Positions 36,011 to 46,538 of a stretch of DNA of 64,000 bases are shown in pieces. Source of the stretch: Halichoerus grypus (Eukaryota > Chordata > Mammalia > Carnivora > Phocidae); contig NC_135718.1 of NCBI RefSeq assembly GCF_964656455.1, positions 48,608,014 to 48,672,013 of the forward strand. The letters are read 5' to 3'. A program made the translations under genes and the position numbers. Every line of letters begins with the position of its first letter. Within the stretch, counting starts at the first letter, position 1. The notes beneath the pieces are model-generated. The model worked only from the letters and a program-made list of their open reading frames with translations, was not told where the DNA came from and made no database searches.

Positions 36011-36865
36011 ACAGCCCTGTGGGGTAGCTACTCTCTCTAGCCCTATTTATAGACTTTCCTAAGAGGACGCTGGTGCCCTAAAGCCTTGGGCTGACTCTGT
36101 ATCCAGGTGTGCTGGGGACTTACCCAAACATGCATCATTAGGATGGGAAGAGCTGCCCTATCATTTGGCATGGGGCAGAGGGAATTCCAAGGGTAAGGCC
36201 AAGTGGGCCCCCTGTTTGCCTTGCTACTGTCCTCCTCCCTGGGTGGGGACATTCATTGGGTGCCTGGTAGTGGGGAGTAAGTGCTTGCTTTGGGTCTCTC
36301 TCTCTAGTCTCACCAGGGCAAGAGAAGGGTGCTGCTGAAACAGTCAGGCTGGCCCTGGGGTGCGGTGGCAGGACCTCTTGCCCAAAGTGGGCAGCGGGGG
36401 TGTCCCAGCTCATGGTGGCAGTGGCCGTGCTAACCTGTGAATCCCAGCAGCCAGCACCACCTTCTCGGGCCTTCAGAGCGGTGGAGCCCCTGGAGGGCCG
36501 CCTCTGTGGCTCCCCTTGGGGGGGGAGGGCTGTGTTTATGCAGTGACGTTGCAGCTCCTGGGCCCTGCCGGGAATCCTGCCCTTCGTGGACACGTGTCTA
36601 GGGGTCAGGCAAGGTCAGACCTCCTGCAGGACCTCTGAAATTCCACAGCCTTTCTGCGCCCGGCAGGGAGCAGACCGAAAGTGCCTCCTTTTTTGAAATG
36701 CTTCTCTTGAGTGGGTGGAATCCTGGCCCTGGGCACACAGGGAAGGAATCTCAGCCTCAGAGGCAGGGGCTTCCTAGCATTCTGGGTAGGAGTCTCAAGG
36801 AGTGTTCAGTTGGGATATCAGAGCTCTTCTTCCGAGGGCTGGAGAGAACATCTGTTGATCTGGTC
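36011..36865. other. Unique intronic sequence, nothing recognised
   Basis: GC-moderate; short overlapping frames only. Confidence 0.5.
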
Positions 36866-36886
36866 GGGGGGGGGGGGGGGGGGGGG
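36866..36886. repeat. Poly(G) homopolymer, 21 bp
   Basis: TGGTC followed by 21 G. A homopolymer of this length can form a G-quadruplex and its length is prone to assembly error. Confidence 0.95.
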
Positions 36887-36887
36887 C

Positions 36888-37045
36888 TCTCACACCTTAA
36901 TATGCATATGAATCACCTGGGGAGCATTAAAATGCAGCTTGTGGCCCGGAAGGCCCAGGGTCAGCCCTGAGGTCCTGCGCATCTGACCGGACAGGGGCGG
37001 GTGTGCTTCTGCTGTGCAGACCACACTTTGAGGAGCAAGGATCTG
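36888..37045 (+). mobile_element. MER5-like hAT-Charlie DNA transposon relic
   Basis: TATGAATCACCTGGGGAGCATTAAAATGCAG..., GGCCCAGGGTCAGCCCTGAGGTCCTGCGCATCTGA..., GACCACACTTTGAGGAGCAAGG match the usual MER5 order. Confidence 0.7.
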
Positions 37046-37854
37046 GGCCACTCCTCAGCCTCCAGTCAGTGCCTCCCGGAAAAAAAAAAAAGCCTATGTT
37101 TGACTATGGAAATTCCCAGCTCTAGAGCAGCAGGGGAGGGGTGGGATGAGGAAGATTCACTGTTGCCAGGACAGCCAGGTGGAGAAGACTCGGCTCAGGC
37201 CCCTCCGCGATGCTGTGGTTCAGTCTGGGCCCTTCCTGCTACGGCCAACCGTTCGGGTACCTGCTCCCAAGGAACCCACAAGCACTGTTGGTTTGGGGCT
37301 GGGTTGTGGCGGCCAGAGCCGCGTTCTGTGGATGCACAGGGTGTGGTGTGTGTGTTGCTGGCCCATCAACCTGCGGGCTCTCCCTCTCGCCAGTCGGTCA
37401 CACTGCAAGGGGTGAGGCTTCCCGAAGTCCAGGATGGCAACTCAGCCAAACCACCTTCTTGCAAAATTAAAGGCTCGTGGTGTCGCCCGGGCTGCACTCT
37501 GGTGATGCGCCAGGAAGCCAGTTGCTGGCCACTCCCTCCGGGGTGTTTGAAGTCAGGGGGCAGCAAAACTGCCAGCCTGATTTTCCGCAGGGACCTGGGA
37601 ACTTAAAAGGATTGGCCTCAAGACAGATCCTGAGTGTGGGGGAGACGGGGGTGGGGGGGTGGGGGCTGTGCTGTGCCCCCTCCAGCTGTTCTTCTCAAGG
37701 ATTCTGGCAGGTGAAATGGAAAGTAGCTCCTTTTGTCACCTTAGCCCGGTTGTTTGCAGCTCCTATTCTCAGGGACTTTTTCCTTGAGGTGTGCTGTTCA
37801 TGTCGTTCCACTGTCAAAGAGTAGAAGCTGGAGTAAACTCTCAGCCAAAAGCAT
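37046..37854. other. Unique intronic sequence; no gene recognised
   Basis: Overlapping frames of 60-200 codons at 37.0-37.6 kb occur in all + phases and reflect GC content. Confidence 0.5.
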
Positions 37855-37960
37855 CTTCAGCAGCCAGAATGAAGAAGGGCTTAGCACAATGTTCAGCACA
37901 GAATAGGTCCTCAGATTAATGTATGGTTACGATTGTTGTTGTTGATTTTGCTTTTATGAC
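37855..37960 (+). repeat. MIR 3' fragment, sense
   Basis: GGGCTTAGCACAATGTTCAGCACAGAATAGGTCCTCAG then GTTGTTGTTG. Confidence 0.65.
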
Positions 37961-40650
37961 CTGGTAAGTACATACGTACTATGTGTCCGAAACCGAGCTG
38001 GTGCTAGGGGAAAAATAAGACCCAGTTGTGACTTACCAGCTATGTTCTCATGGGGTGTGCTCATGTCTGGTCTCTGAGTTGCCTGCAAACGCCCCGAGGG
38101 CAGGAACTGAGTCCTCTAAACACAAGCACACATATATGTTGGGAAGGCCCTTTCCACGCTGGTTAGCTGGGGGCCGGGTGGGAGTGTAGTAGGTGCAAAT
38201 ACATTTTGCTGCTTTTTCTGGGTAATTCGTTAGAAGCTACAGAGTAAGTCTGGGTGAAAGGGAGGGGCTTGATTTGGTGACATGATGGTGTTTGAGTCAT
38301 TCCTGGGTTTCAGTTATTTGTGCCACCCAGGTCTCTCTTGACCGGTGGCTAGCAAGGATTTAGTTCATGGTGAGCAGCTGTTTGTGAGCTGGATTAGTCA
38401 GGCAGGGGATGGAAGGGCAGCTTCAGAATAATGGAAGATGGAATTTGCTTTGTTTTCAGCATTATTTGGTGATTGTCTTTGTCTAATTGCCAGTTTGGAA
38501 ATGTAATTGACACTCCAGGTCCAGAATGGATATACTTAACATCCTCATCTCCCTGTAAGATCTCATTACCTGTATGACTAATGCTTTTTTACATGGCCAA
38601 ACATGAAATTATTTAAGACATCTCATTCACTTTGTATTCCTTGCTGTTTCATTGGCCTCCCTACCTGGTTTTCTGAGGGCTCCAGATCTGGTTTACTCTG
38701 GGCATTTCAAAGGTAATTAGCCGAAATGCCTATATTCCTCTCTTCTCTCCTTCCTGCTGCTCTTCCTTCCTTCCTTCCCTTCTTCCATAGTGATTCCTGC
38801 CAAGTCTGGGAGCAGAGACTGAAGTTGGCTGGTTAGTGGACAGCAACAGGGACTTGATCTCGCTAATTTAGAAGCACATGGCATTACAAAGTCATAGAGG
38901 TGGAAGGGAAACTTAGGGCCTGGGTCCTACTTTCTCCCCAGTGCCAGGGCTGGGAGCCCTGTGCTCCGTCATCATTGGGGATGGGGGTGCTTATGATCTT
39001 CTGAGGCTGCTGTTCCCCAGAGGGCAACCCACTTTGGAATGAATGGAAAGATCCTTCTCCTTGCACTAACCTGTCTTGCTTCTGGTCTGTTTCCATGACA
39101 CACAGAACAAATCTTGGTAGATAATAGATTTCAGGTTCTAAATCCAGCCCAGGAAGGCTCAGAGTTGGGTGGTGGTTAATGTCAGCAATATTGTTGGGGG
39201 GTAGAATGCCCATAGTTCTATCCCCTCTCAAGCTACTTTCTTTTTCTCTTAATGACTTCCTGGTGTCCTTCCCCTGGGGTTGTAAGGTTTCTCCTTGTCC
39301 CATTCCCCAGAGTTTGGAAAGTGGCCCATTTTGGCTGTTGGTTCTGATAGTTTGCCCTCCAGGATGTGTCTGGTCTTGTTAGAAGCTGTGGGTGGAGGTT
39401 TTGGCTGTCCCTGGGCCATCAGGTTACCTCTTTGTCGATGACACATGCACTGTGTTCCAAAGTTTAGCTCCCTTCACAGTTTAGTGTTGGACTTGGCTGG
39501 GAGCAGATGTGATTCTGGGGCCATGCCAGGAACCCAGATGTAGAGTGCGATCCTTTGTTAAGACGCCTGAGTTGGACTCTGCTTTCTAGGTGTCGGCTGT
39601 TCCCGAAGGAGAGAGAGCAGATCTGGATCTGGAGCCTCTTTTTGCACCATTTAAGTAGAGCTGCTTCTTAGGATTGAGGGTACTTCCTCCCAGCCGCTCA
39701 TCTTACCTCTTCTCTGGGCTTCCATATATTACGGTCGCCATTTCTCCTATTCTGTGGAACAGAAAGAAACCAGAAAAGAAAAGAGAACATGCAAGAGGAG
39801 AAGATGAGGGAGAGTAGGGGGTAGAGGGAGATGTTCACACAATGAAAAATAGAATTTCTCTTCTGGGAGTTAGAGGTTGGGTAAATATATAATTGGATGG
39901 ATTTTGTTTTTAGTTCCTGCACCTTTGTCTTAATGAATAAGTCATGACAATGAGTAAGTGACCTCACCCCCAAGGAGTGAAGCGTTATGTAAAGAACAGT
40001 AGAAAGAATGATTTCACCTTTGGAAGATTTCAGCCCTTCCAGTGAGAAGTGTTGTCTAGCTAACTGATAGTATGGAGCCTGGGTGGCCTGTGGCCCAGAC
40101 ACCGGGAGTCACAGGCTCCGTGGGGATCTTCCTTGTGTGTCTATCATACAGGAGCAGAATCCTGCCCCTCTTGGGGAGCAGTTGCTGCATTAACTTGTTT
40201 TCCCTTTATGTGACTTTGGAGTATAGACCTTTTATGGCTCTGGAGGGGAAAAAGTGGGTATCCAGTGATAATCAAGTGGAGAACTCAGAGAAAGGGCTCT
40301 TAGGCTTGTGGGAAGGTTTGGAAGAAGCAGGGTTTATCCAGGTGCTGGGGATTTTCATGACCAACAGTGGCTGGCAACAGCTTCATATGCATTTTTTTTT
40401 CTTCTTTGTGCATCTGGGAGCACTTTTTATAAAGTGCTTCAAGAAAGTGCTCCCGGGAATTGTTTTAGCCACCTATGAATTATGGCCATTTCTCCTGTGA
40501 ATTGTGTCAGCTACAGCTGATCAGGTGTAAGATTCTTGAAGGGTGTAGGAATGGTGTCTTTAGCTGAACACACAAGAGAAGTCAGTGGTTTGTTTCAGTC
40601 TTAAAAATGGCATCCTTTCCTTAAGCTCGTGCGCAACCCTATTTTCCTCG
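37961..40650. other. Unique intronic sequence with an enhancer-like block
   Basis: Mostly single-copy-looking sequence. The block at 38455-38670 is listed separately. An L2-like GTCTCTGAGTTGCCTGCAAACGCC...GGGCAGGAACTGAG scrap lies at 38068-38115. No exon recognised. Confidence 0.5.
38455..38670. promoter_or_regulatory. Candidate conserved non-coding element in intron 1
   Basis: GTGATTGTCTTTGTCTAATTGCC, AATGTAATTGACACTCC, ACATGAAATTATTTAAGAC and TTCATTGGCC form a dense SOX- and homeobox-like site cluster without repeats. Inferred from appearance. Confidence 0.3.
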
Positions 40651-41038
40651 TAAGATTTCTTTTTTTTTTTTAATTGAGGTATAGCTGACATACAGTATCA
40701 TATCAGTTTCAGGTGTACAGCGTAATAATTTGATATTTATATGTTGTGAAATGATCACCACAGTAAGTCTAGTTAATATCTGTTGCCATTTATAGATACA
40801 GAATTTTTTTCTTGTTATGAGGTCTTTTAAGATTTATTCTCTTAACAACTTTCAAATATGCAACACAGTTTTATCAATAATAGTTGCTTTGCTACACATT
40901 ACATCCCCATGACTTATTGATTTTATAACAACAAGTTTGTATCTTTCTTTACCTATTTCGTACACCTTGAATTCCCAGCCTTTGGCAATCACCAATCTGT
41001 TCTCTTATCTTTGAAGTTTTTTTGTTTTTGCTTTTTTT

Positions 41039-41181
41039 CAACAGTGTGAATATATTTAAGACTCCTGAACTATACACTTAATATGGTTAAGATGGTAAGT
41101 TCTCTGCTATGCCTATTTTACCACAATAAAAAAAAAAAAAGGAAAAAAAATTCCTCCTGGAGATGACCCCCCATTATCTTT
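41039..41181 (+). repeat. Duplicated block, copy A (sense L1 tail plus flank inside antisense L1)
   Basis: CAACAGTGTGAATATATTTA... through TTTACCACAATAAAAA to GGAAAAAAAATTCC and CCCCATTATCTTT. Closely matches 43123-43281 apart from a few substitutions and a missing stretch of about 13 nt (TTCAAGTCCTACC). It breaks the antisense L1 between GAAGTTTTTTTG... and CACATGTAAGTGAG. Confidence 0.9.
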
Positions 41182-41690
41182 CACATGTAAGTGAGATCAT
41201 ATGGTATTTCTCTTTCTCTGTCTGACTTATTTTACTTTACTTAGCATAATGCCCTCAATACCATCCATGTTGTGGCAGATGGCAAGTTTCATTCTTTTTT
41301 ATGGCTGAATAATACTCCATTGTCTGTCTGTCTGTGTATCTATCTATCAATCACATTTTCTTTATCCATTCCTCTATCAATGGACACTTAGGTTGTTTCC
41401 ATATCATGCATATTGTAAGTAAAGCTGCAATGAACATGGGGGTGCATATATCTTTTTGAGTTAGTGTTTTTGTTTTCTTTGGATAATGCCCCGAAGTAGA
41501 ATTGCTGCATCATATGGTAATTCTATTTTTAATTTTTTGAGGAATCTCCATATTGTTTTCTAGAGTAGCTGTACCAGTTTACATCCCTACCAACAGTGCA
41601 CATGGGTTCCCTTTTTTTCACTTCCTGGCTATGTTATTTCTTGTCTTTTTGATAATAGCCATTCTAACAGGTGTGAAGTGGTAGCTCATT

Positions 41691-41898
41691 ATTTATTTAT
41701 TTATTATTTTTTATTTTTTAAAAGAATTTATTTATTTGGAGAGAAAGAGAGAGAGAAAGAATGAGTGGGGGGACGGGGGAGGGAGAAGCACACTTCTCGC
41801 TGAGCAGGGAGCTCTATGTGGGGCTCGATCCCAGGACCCTGAGGTCATGACCTGAGCAGAAGGCAGATGCTTAACTGACTGAGCCACCCAGGCACCCC
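41691..41898 (-). mobile_element. CAN-SINE, antisense, nested in L1
   Basis: TTATTTATTTATTATTTTTT tail and CTGAGCCACCCAGGCACCCC head. Short flanks CTCATT at 41685-41690 and 41899-41904, inside L1 sequence. Confidence 0.93.
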
Positions 41899-42363
41899 TC
41901 ATTGTAGTTTTGATTTGCATTTCCCTGATGACAAGTGATGTTGAGCATCTTTTCATGTATCTGTTGGCCATCTGGATGTCCTCTTTGGAGGAGTGTCCAT
42001 TTTTTAAAAATCAGATTGTTTGCTTTTGTTTCTCCTTTGTTGTATAAGTTCTTTATGTATTTTGGATACTAACCCCTTATCAGATATATGATTTGCAAAT
42101 ATTTTCTCCCATTCAGCAGGTTGTCTTTTCATTTTGTTGATGTTTTCCTTTGTTGTACAAAGGTTTTTTTAGTTTGGCGTAGTTCCACTTGTCTATTTTT
42201 GCTTTTGTTGCCTTTGTTTTTAGTGTCAAATCCAATACATCGTGGCCAAGAATGATGTCAGTGAGCTTACCGCCTGTGTTTTCTTCTAGGAGTTTTATGG
42301 TTTTGGGTCTTACAGTCAAGTCTTTCATCCATCCATAAGATTTCTTTTTTAACTTCAGTGTTT

Positions 42364-42472
42364 TACACTTTTATCCTCAACATAGAGTAAGTGTACTCCT
42401 ACACTTTTATCCTCAACATAGAGTAAGTGTATGGCACTTTTATCCTCAACATAGAGTAAGTGTACTCTATGT
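42364..42472. repeat. Three tandem copies of a 33-37-bp unit
   Basis: ACTTTTATCCTCAACATAGAGTAAGTGT occurs three times in succession, separated by short variable spacers (ACTCCTAC, ATGGC, ACTC). Lies between the antisense and the sense L1. Confidence 0.92.
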
Positions 42473-42489
42473 TCATTGTAGAAATGTAC

Positions 42490-43217
42490 AGCAAGGCATT
42501 AGGGGGAAAAAAAGGACACCTTATACCCACTGGGATGGCTACTATTAAAAAACCAAACAAACCCAGAAAGTAACAAGTGTTGGCTAAGCTGTGAGGATTT
42601 GGAATCCTTGTGCACTGTTGATGGGAATATAAAATGATGCAGTCACTGTGGAAAAAAGTATGGTGGTTCCTCAAAAAAAAAAAAATTAAAAATTAAATTA
42701 CCATATGATTCAGCAATTCTTCTTCTGGGTACAAATCCAAAAGAAGATATTTGCACACCCATGTTCATAGTAGCATTATTCATAAAAGCCAAAAAGTAGA
42801 AGCCGCCCAAATGTTCACTGACAGATGAATGAAAAAACGAAATGTACTATATACATGCAATGGAGTATTATAAAGCCTTATAAAGAAAGGAGATTCTAAA
42901 ACGTGCTCCAACGTGGATGAACCTTGAGGATATTATGCTAAGTGAAATGGGCCAGACAAAAGGACAAAAACTGTATGATTCTACTTAAATGAAGTACCTA
43001 GAATAGTCAAATTCGTAAAGATAGAAGTGGAATTGTGGTTGCCAGGGCTTACAGGGAGGGGGAGATGGGGAGTTGTTTAATGGGTACAAAGTGTCATTTT
43101 TGCAAGATGGAAACATTCTGCACAACAGTGTGAATATACTTAATACTCCTGAACAATACACTTAATACGGTTAAGATGGTAAGTTCTCTGCTATGCCTAT
43201 TTTACCACAATAAAAAA
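42490..43217 (+). mobile_element. Old L1 3' fragment, sense
   Basis: ACACCTTATACCCACTGGGATGG, GTGGTTCCTC, CCATATGATTCAGCAATTC, GATGAACCTTGAGGATATTATGC, GAATTGTGGTTGCCAGGGC and GGTTAAGATGGTAAGTT run in normal L1 ORF2-3' UTR order to a poly(A). Stops and frameshifts throughout. Confidence 0.85.
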
Positions 43218-43281
43218 AAAAAAAAAGGAAAAAAAATTCCTTCAAGTCCTACCTCCTGGAGATGACCCCCCCATTATCTTT
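43123..43281 (+). repeat. Duplicated block, copy B (end of sense L1 plus 3' flank)
   Basis: CAACAGTGTGAATATACTTAA... to ACCACAATAAAAA, then non-L1 sequence GGAAAAAAAATTCCTTCAAG... to CCATTATCTTT. Direct orientation with copy A, 2.08 kb apart. It is contiguous with the L1 upstream of it, so is the likelier source. Confidence 0.9.
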
Positions 43282-44237
43282 GGGCACATTTTCTTTCCAG
43301 ACACATTCTTCACTGTGGTGCTCATGTTTGTCCTTGGGGCAGCTAGTAATTTTCCTCTAAGGGTTGGTAAATGGCAGTCCCATGAGAAGTACCCAACCTG
43401 ACCTTGTTTGATTTAGGTGGTATCCACACTGAGAGCAGACAGAACAACCCTGCTTCTGCCTGAGGAGTCTGGTTTAATGGTGTCTATTCTTAGAGTAAAG
43501 TTAAAGGCTGCTGGAGTTTTGATTTTTGACATATGAGTGGCTCTCTTGTCTCAGGCAAGTCATTGTCCCCCGGCCTCAGTTTTCTTATATGTAACATGTT
43601 CTCTGACTCAGTGATTTCAATATATAGCCATTTCTTCAGATCCTAAAGTTATCATTTGTACCTGCTGAAGAACCCAAGAGCAAATCATTCAAGGCCAACG
43701 GGCAGCTCTGGTTCTATTATAAATCACAAGAGTGAAATCTGACTGATGTGTCCCCGGAACGTCAATACTGGCTTTGATGTGGTGGCATATTTAAAAATTA
43801 CAATCTAAGGACATAGACCCTTTTGGAAATACCCTCAAACTTGTCATTAAAAAAAAAAAAAGTTCTCAGAAGTAGGTTTTTGTGACTCTGCTATTACTTC
43901 TAAGGAAATAGCCACATCATTGTTTAGGTTTCAGTTTTAATTTTTGGTGTGGAGGCAAGGTTGAAGAGGTCTTAGATTATAGACTGTAAGTGGTGCACTG
44001 TGATATGCTGGCTTTGGGGAGGTTGGGCATAAAAAGAAACCTCTCATTAAAGAGAAGGTCGTGCAAATCAACCTCCTTTGATGCTTTTCTTTGACTTGCC
44101 CCAGAAGGCAACCCTGGAGTGAGAATGTTCATCTTGGCTCTGTTCCTGGAGCATTCCAGCCTCCAGAAGCCAGGATGGGCTGATCAGAGCTTCTGTGGCA
44201 AAGGAACGAGCGAGTGTCTGAAGGGACGATCCCCACA
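43282..44237. other. Unique intronic sequence, nothing recognised
   Basis: A13 tract at about 43849. No repeat or coding signal recognised. Confidence 0.5.
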
Positions 44238-44252
44238 CATTCAATAACTTCT

Positions 44253-44457
44253 TTTTTTTTTTTTTTTTAAAGATTTTATTTATTTATTTGACAGAGAGAG
44301 ACACAGCGAGAGAGGGAACACAGCAGTGGGAGTGGGAGAGGGAGAAGCAGGCTTCCCTCGGAGCAGGGAGCCCGATGTGGGGCTCGATCCCAGGACCCTG
44401 GGATCATGACCTGAGCCGAAGGCAGACGCTTAACGACTGAGCCACCCAGGCACCCCC
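44253..44457 (-). mobile_element. CAN-SINE, antisense to KCNMA1
   Basis: Perfect 15-bp duplication CATTCAATAACTTCT at 44238-44252 and 44458-44472. Carries a T-rich tract then TTATTTGACAG|AGAG, a plausible cryptic splice acceptor for the + strand. Confidence 0.97.
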
Positions 44458-44472
44458 CATTCAATAACTTCT

Positions 44473-45424
44473 GAAATAAAATCCCTCCACCCCCAAACTG
44501 TGAGCAGCTAGTACATCAGATTGGACTGAATAGTCTTAGGTTACATAACATCAATTAGATCATGCTACTGGGGGCCACGTGTTACATTTTAACTTGTCAC
44601 GGACGCATTACACTAGCACTTCACAGATCTGCAGGGTTCCAGGTAGCTTTTGGGTATTATTGAGTGAATTGGCGATTGTGTAGGACTTGACGAAGCCCGG
44701 ACAAAAATACTTCTTTAGATTTGTCTGTAGTGTCGTTATGCTCATATTAGGGGGTGCAGACGTCCTGCAAGTATTTCTTACAAAAATAAACTAAAAATTG
44801 AGACGGTAGTTATTGGATCTGCTGTACTGAATGGTTGATTTATAGCCATGAACCAGATATGACAGAGATTTTTAAAACTCTGGGTATCTTTTCATTTTCT
44901 GGTGACAGGCAGTACAAGCACTATATTTTTAATTGGTCCCTTCTTTAAGTCAGGAGCTGAAATGTTATCATGCAAATCTCTCCTGAGTTGCATGGAAATT
45001 AATAAAATCACAAAGATTTCTATTTGTACTCTGTGAACACAGACGGTAATGAAGCTGAAACAGCGATCTCCAGGGGATGATGCTATTTAAATGCGAGGCA
45101 AGGCTTCCAAAGGATTCTAATGGTGAAAAAAGAAACCAGCAAGTGAGCGGTCCGTTCTTTCCTCCCTACCTCACCTACGCTCCTCTGCACTTCCTGACCT
45201 CAGGAAGAATTAAGTTAAAACAAAGACCTCTACTCTCTAATACATCCTATCTGTCACCTGTTGTAGCCAACAGCAGTGGACTCTCAGACAGTCTCTCTGG
45301 GCCATTTGTTCCTCCTCTTCAGGCATGCCATGGATCCCTTACTGGTGCTTTTGTTTTGGTAAGTCTATGTGTACTGGGATAACTGACTTCTTAGGGAAAA
45401 AAATAACAAACTTTTTTTTTTTAG
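44473..45424. promoter_or_regulatory. Unique block with enhancer-like composition
   Basis: Over 44490-45075 there are no repeats, and sites such as CATCAATTAGATCATGC, ATCATGCAAATCTC (octamer ATGCAAAT), GAAATTAATAAAATCAC and GATGATGCTATTTAAATGCG occur. Resembles a conserved non-coding element; not verified. Remainder unremarkable. Confidence 0.3.
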
Positions 45425-45565
45425 AGTAGTTATTATGCATCAAGCACTGTTTTAATAAGCTCCTTATGTTTATTATGTTATCTAACCTTCAAAACAGTCC
45501 TATGGAGTAACCATGTTTATAATCCCCATTTTATAGATCAGAATACTGAGGCTCAGAGAACATCT
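45425..45565 (-). repeat. MIR relic, antisense
   Basis: GTTATTATGCATCAAGCACTG, CCCCATTTTATAGATCAGAATACTGAGGCTCAGAG. Confidence 0.8.
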
Positions 45566-45589
45566 ATATCTGTATATCTATAACATTTT

Positions 45590-45800
45590 GGATGACAGAC
45601 TTTGCGTGCTTACTGTGTGTCTAGTGATTTCTAAGCTCTTTACATGTATTATCTTATTTAATCCTCACAACAACCCAGTGGAATAGGCGGTACTTTACAG
45701 ATTAAGAAACTGAGGCATGGAGAGGTTGAGTACCTTGCCCAGGGTCCCACACGTGAGGGGCAGAGCCAGGTTTGAGTCCAGGAAGGCGGGCTGTGGAGCC
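45590..45800 (-). repeat. Second MIR relic, antisense, adjacent
   Basis: GTGTGTCTAGTGATTTCTAAGCTCTTTACATG..., AATCCTCACAACAACCCAG..., AAACTGAGGCATGGAGAGGTTGAG..., GGTTTGAGTCCAGG. Two same-orientation MIRs lie 25 bp apart. Confidence 0.85.
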
Positions 45801-46314
45801 TGTGGGTCTCATCCTGGCCCTGTGCACCTACAGGTTTAGCTCCTGTAGTGGTAGGTTGGCTCTGCTCAGTTCATCCGTGCCAAAGAGTGAGGGAAAACAT
45901 GTAGGCATAGGTAGGACTGAAAAGAAGAGCTGGTGTGTGGAGACTCATGCATCATCCCTAAATGAGGTGTGAGGTCCCTTAGAAAATTCAGAGAATTCTA
46001 TACTATGAGGATAGAAATGAATCTTAAAGGTTATTTAGTCCTTTTAATCTCTCTAAGTCTTGCTTTTCCTTGCTGGAACATGGGATCATCACCCTTTCTC
46101 TACTTGATTGGCAGGTGTGCTGTGTGCAGTTGTACAGGTTGCTCACTGCACAACTCTAGGGCTGCTCTGAGATTCAGATCAGATAATAAATACATAATTA
46201 GACTTTATGAACTTTGGCACATGTGCCATATCTCCCTGTTGGTGGGTATTTGGAGGCACAGAATAAATATGGGGCATTTTTCTGAGTATCAGTCTTCCTT
46301 GAAGTTTTGGATAC
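45801..46314. other. Unique intronic sequence, nothing recognised
   Basis: No repeat or exon recognised. Confidence 0.5.
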
Positions 46315-46327
46315 AACCACTATTTTT

Positions 46328-46525
46328 TTTTTTTTTAAAGATTTTATTTATTTATTTGACAGAGAGAGAGATAGCGAGAGCAGGAACACAAGCAGGGGGA
46401 ATGGGAGAGGGAGAAGCAGGCTTCCCGCCAAACAGGGAGCCCGATGTGGGACTCGATCCCAGGACCCTGGGATCATGACCTGAGCCGAAGGCAGACGCTT
46501 AACGACTGAGCCACCCAGGCGCCCT
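46328..46525 (-). mobile_element. CAN-SINE, antisense
   Basis: Perfect 13-bp duplication AACCACTATTTTT at 46315-46327 and 46526-46538. Confidence 0.97.
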
Positions 46526-46538
46526 AACCACTATTTTT

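Larger units (their letters stand above)
40661..42335 (-). mobile_element. L1 3' fragment, antisense, with internal insertions
   Basis: Starts TTAATTGAGGTATAGCTGACATA (inverted 3' UTR) and continues through inverted ORF2 (GTGAGATCATATGGTATTTC, GAACATGGGGGTGCATATATC, GTTGTATAAGTTCTTTATG) to about 42330. Flanks TAAGATTTCTTTTTT at 40651-40665 and near 42336-42350 look like its target duplication. Interrupted by a duplicated 143-bp block (41039-41181) and a CAN-SINE (41691-41898). Confidence 0.85.
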
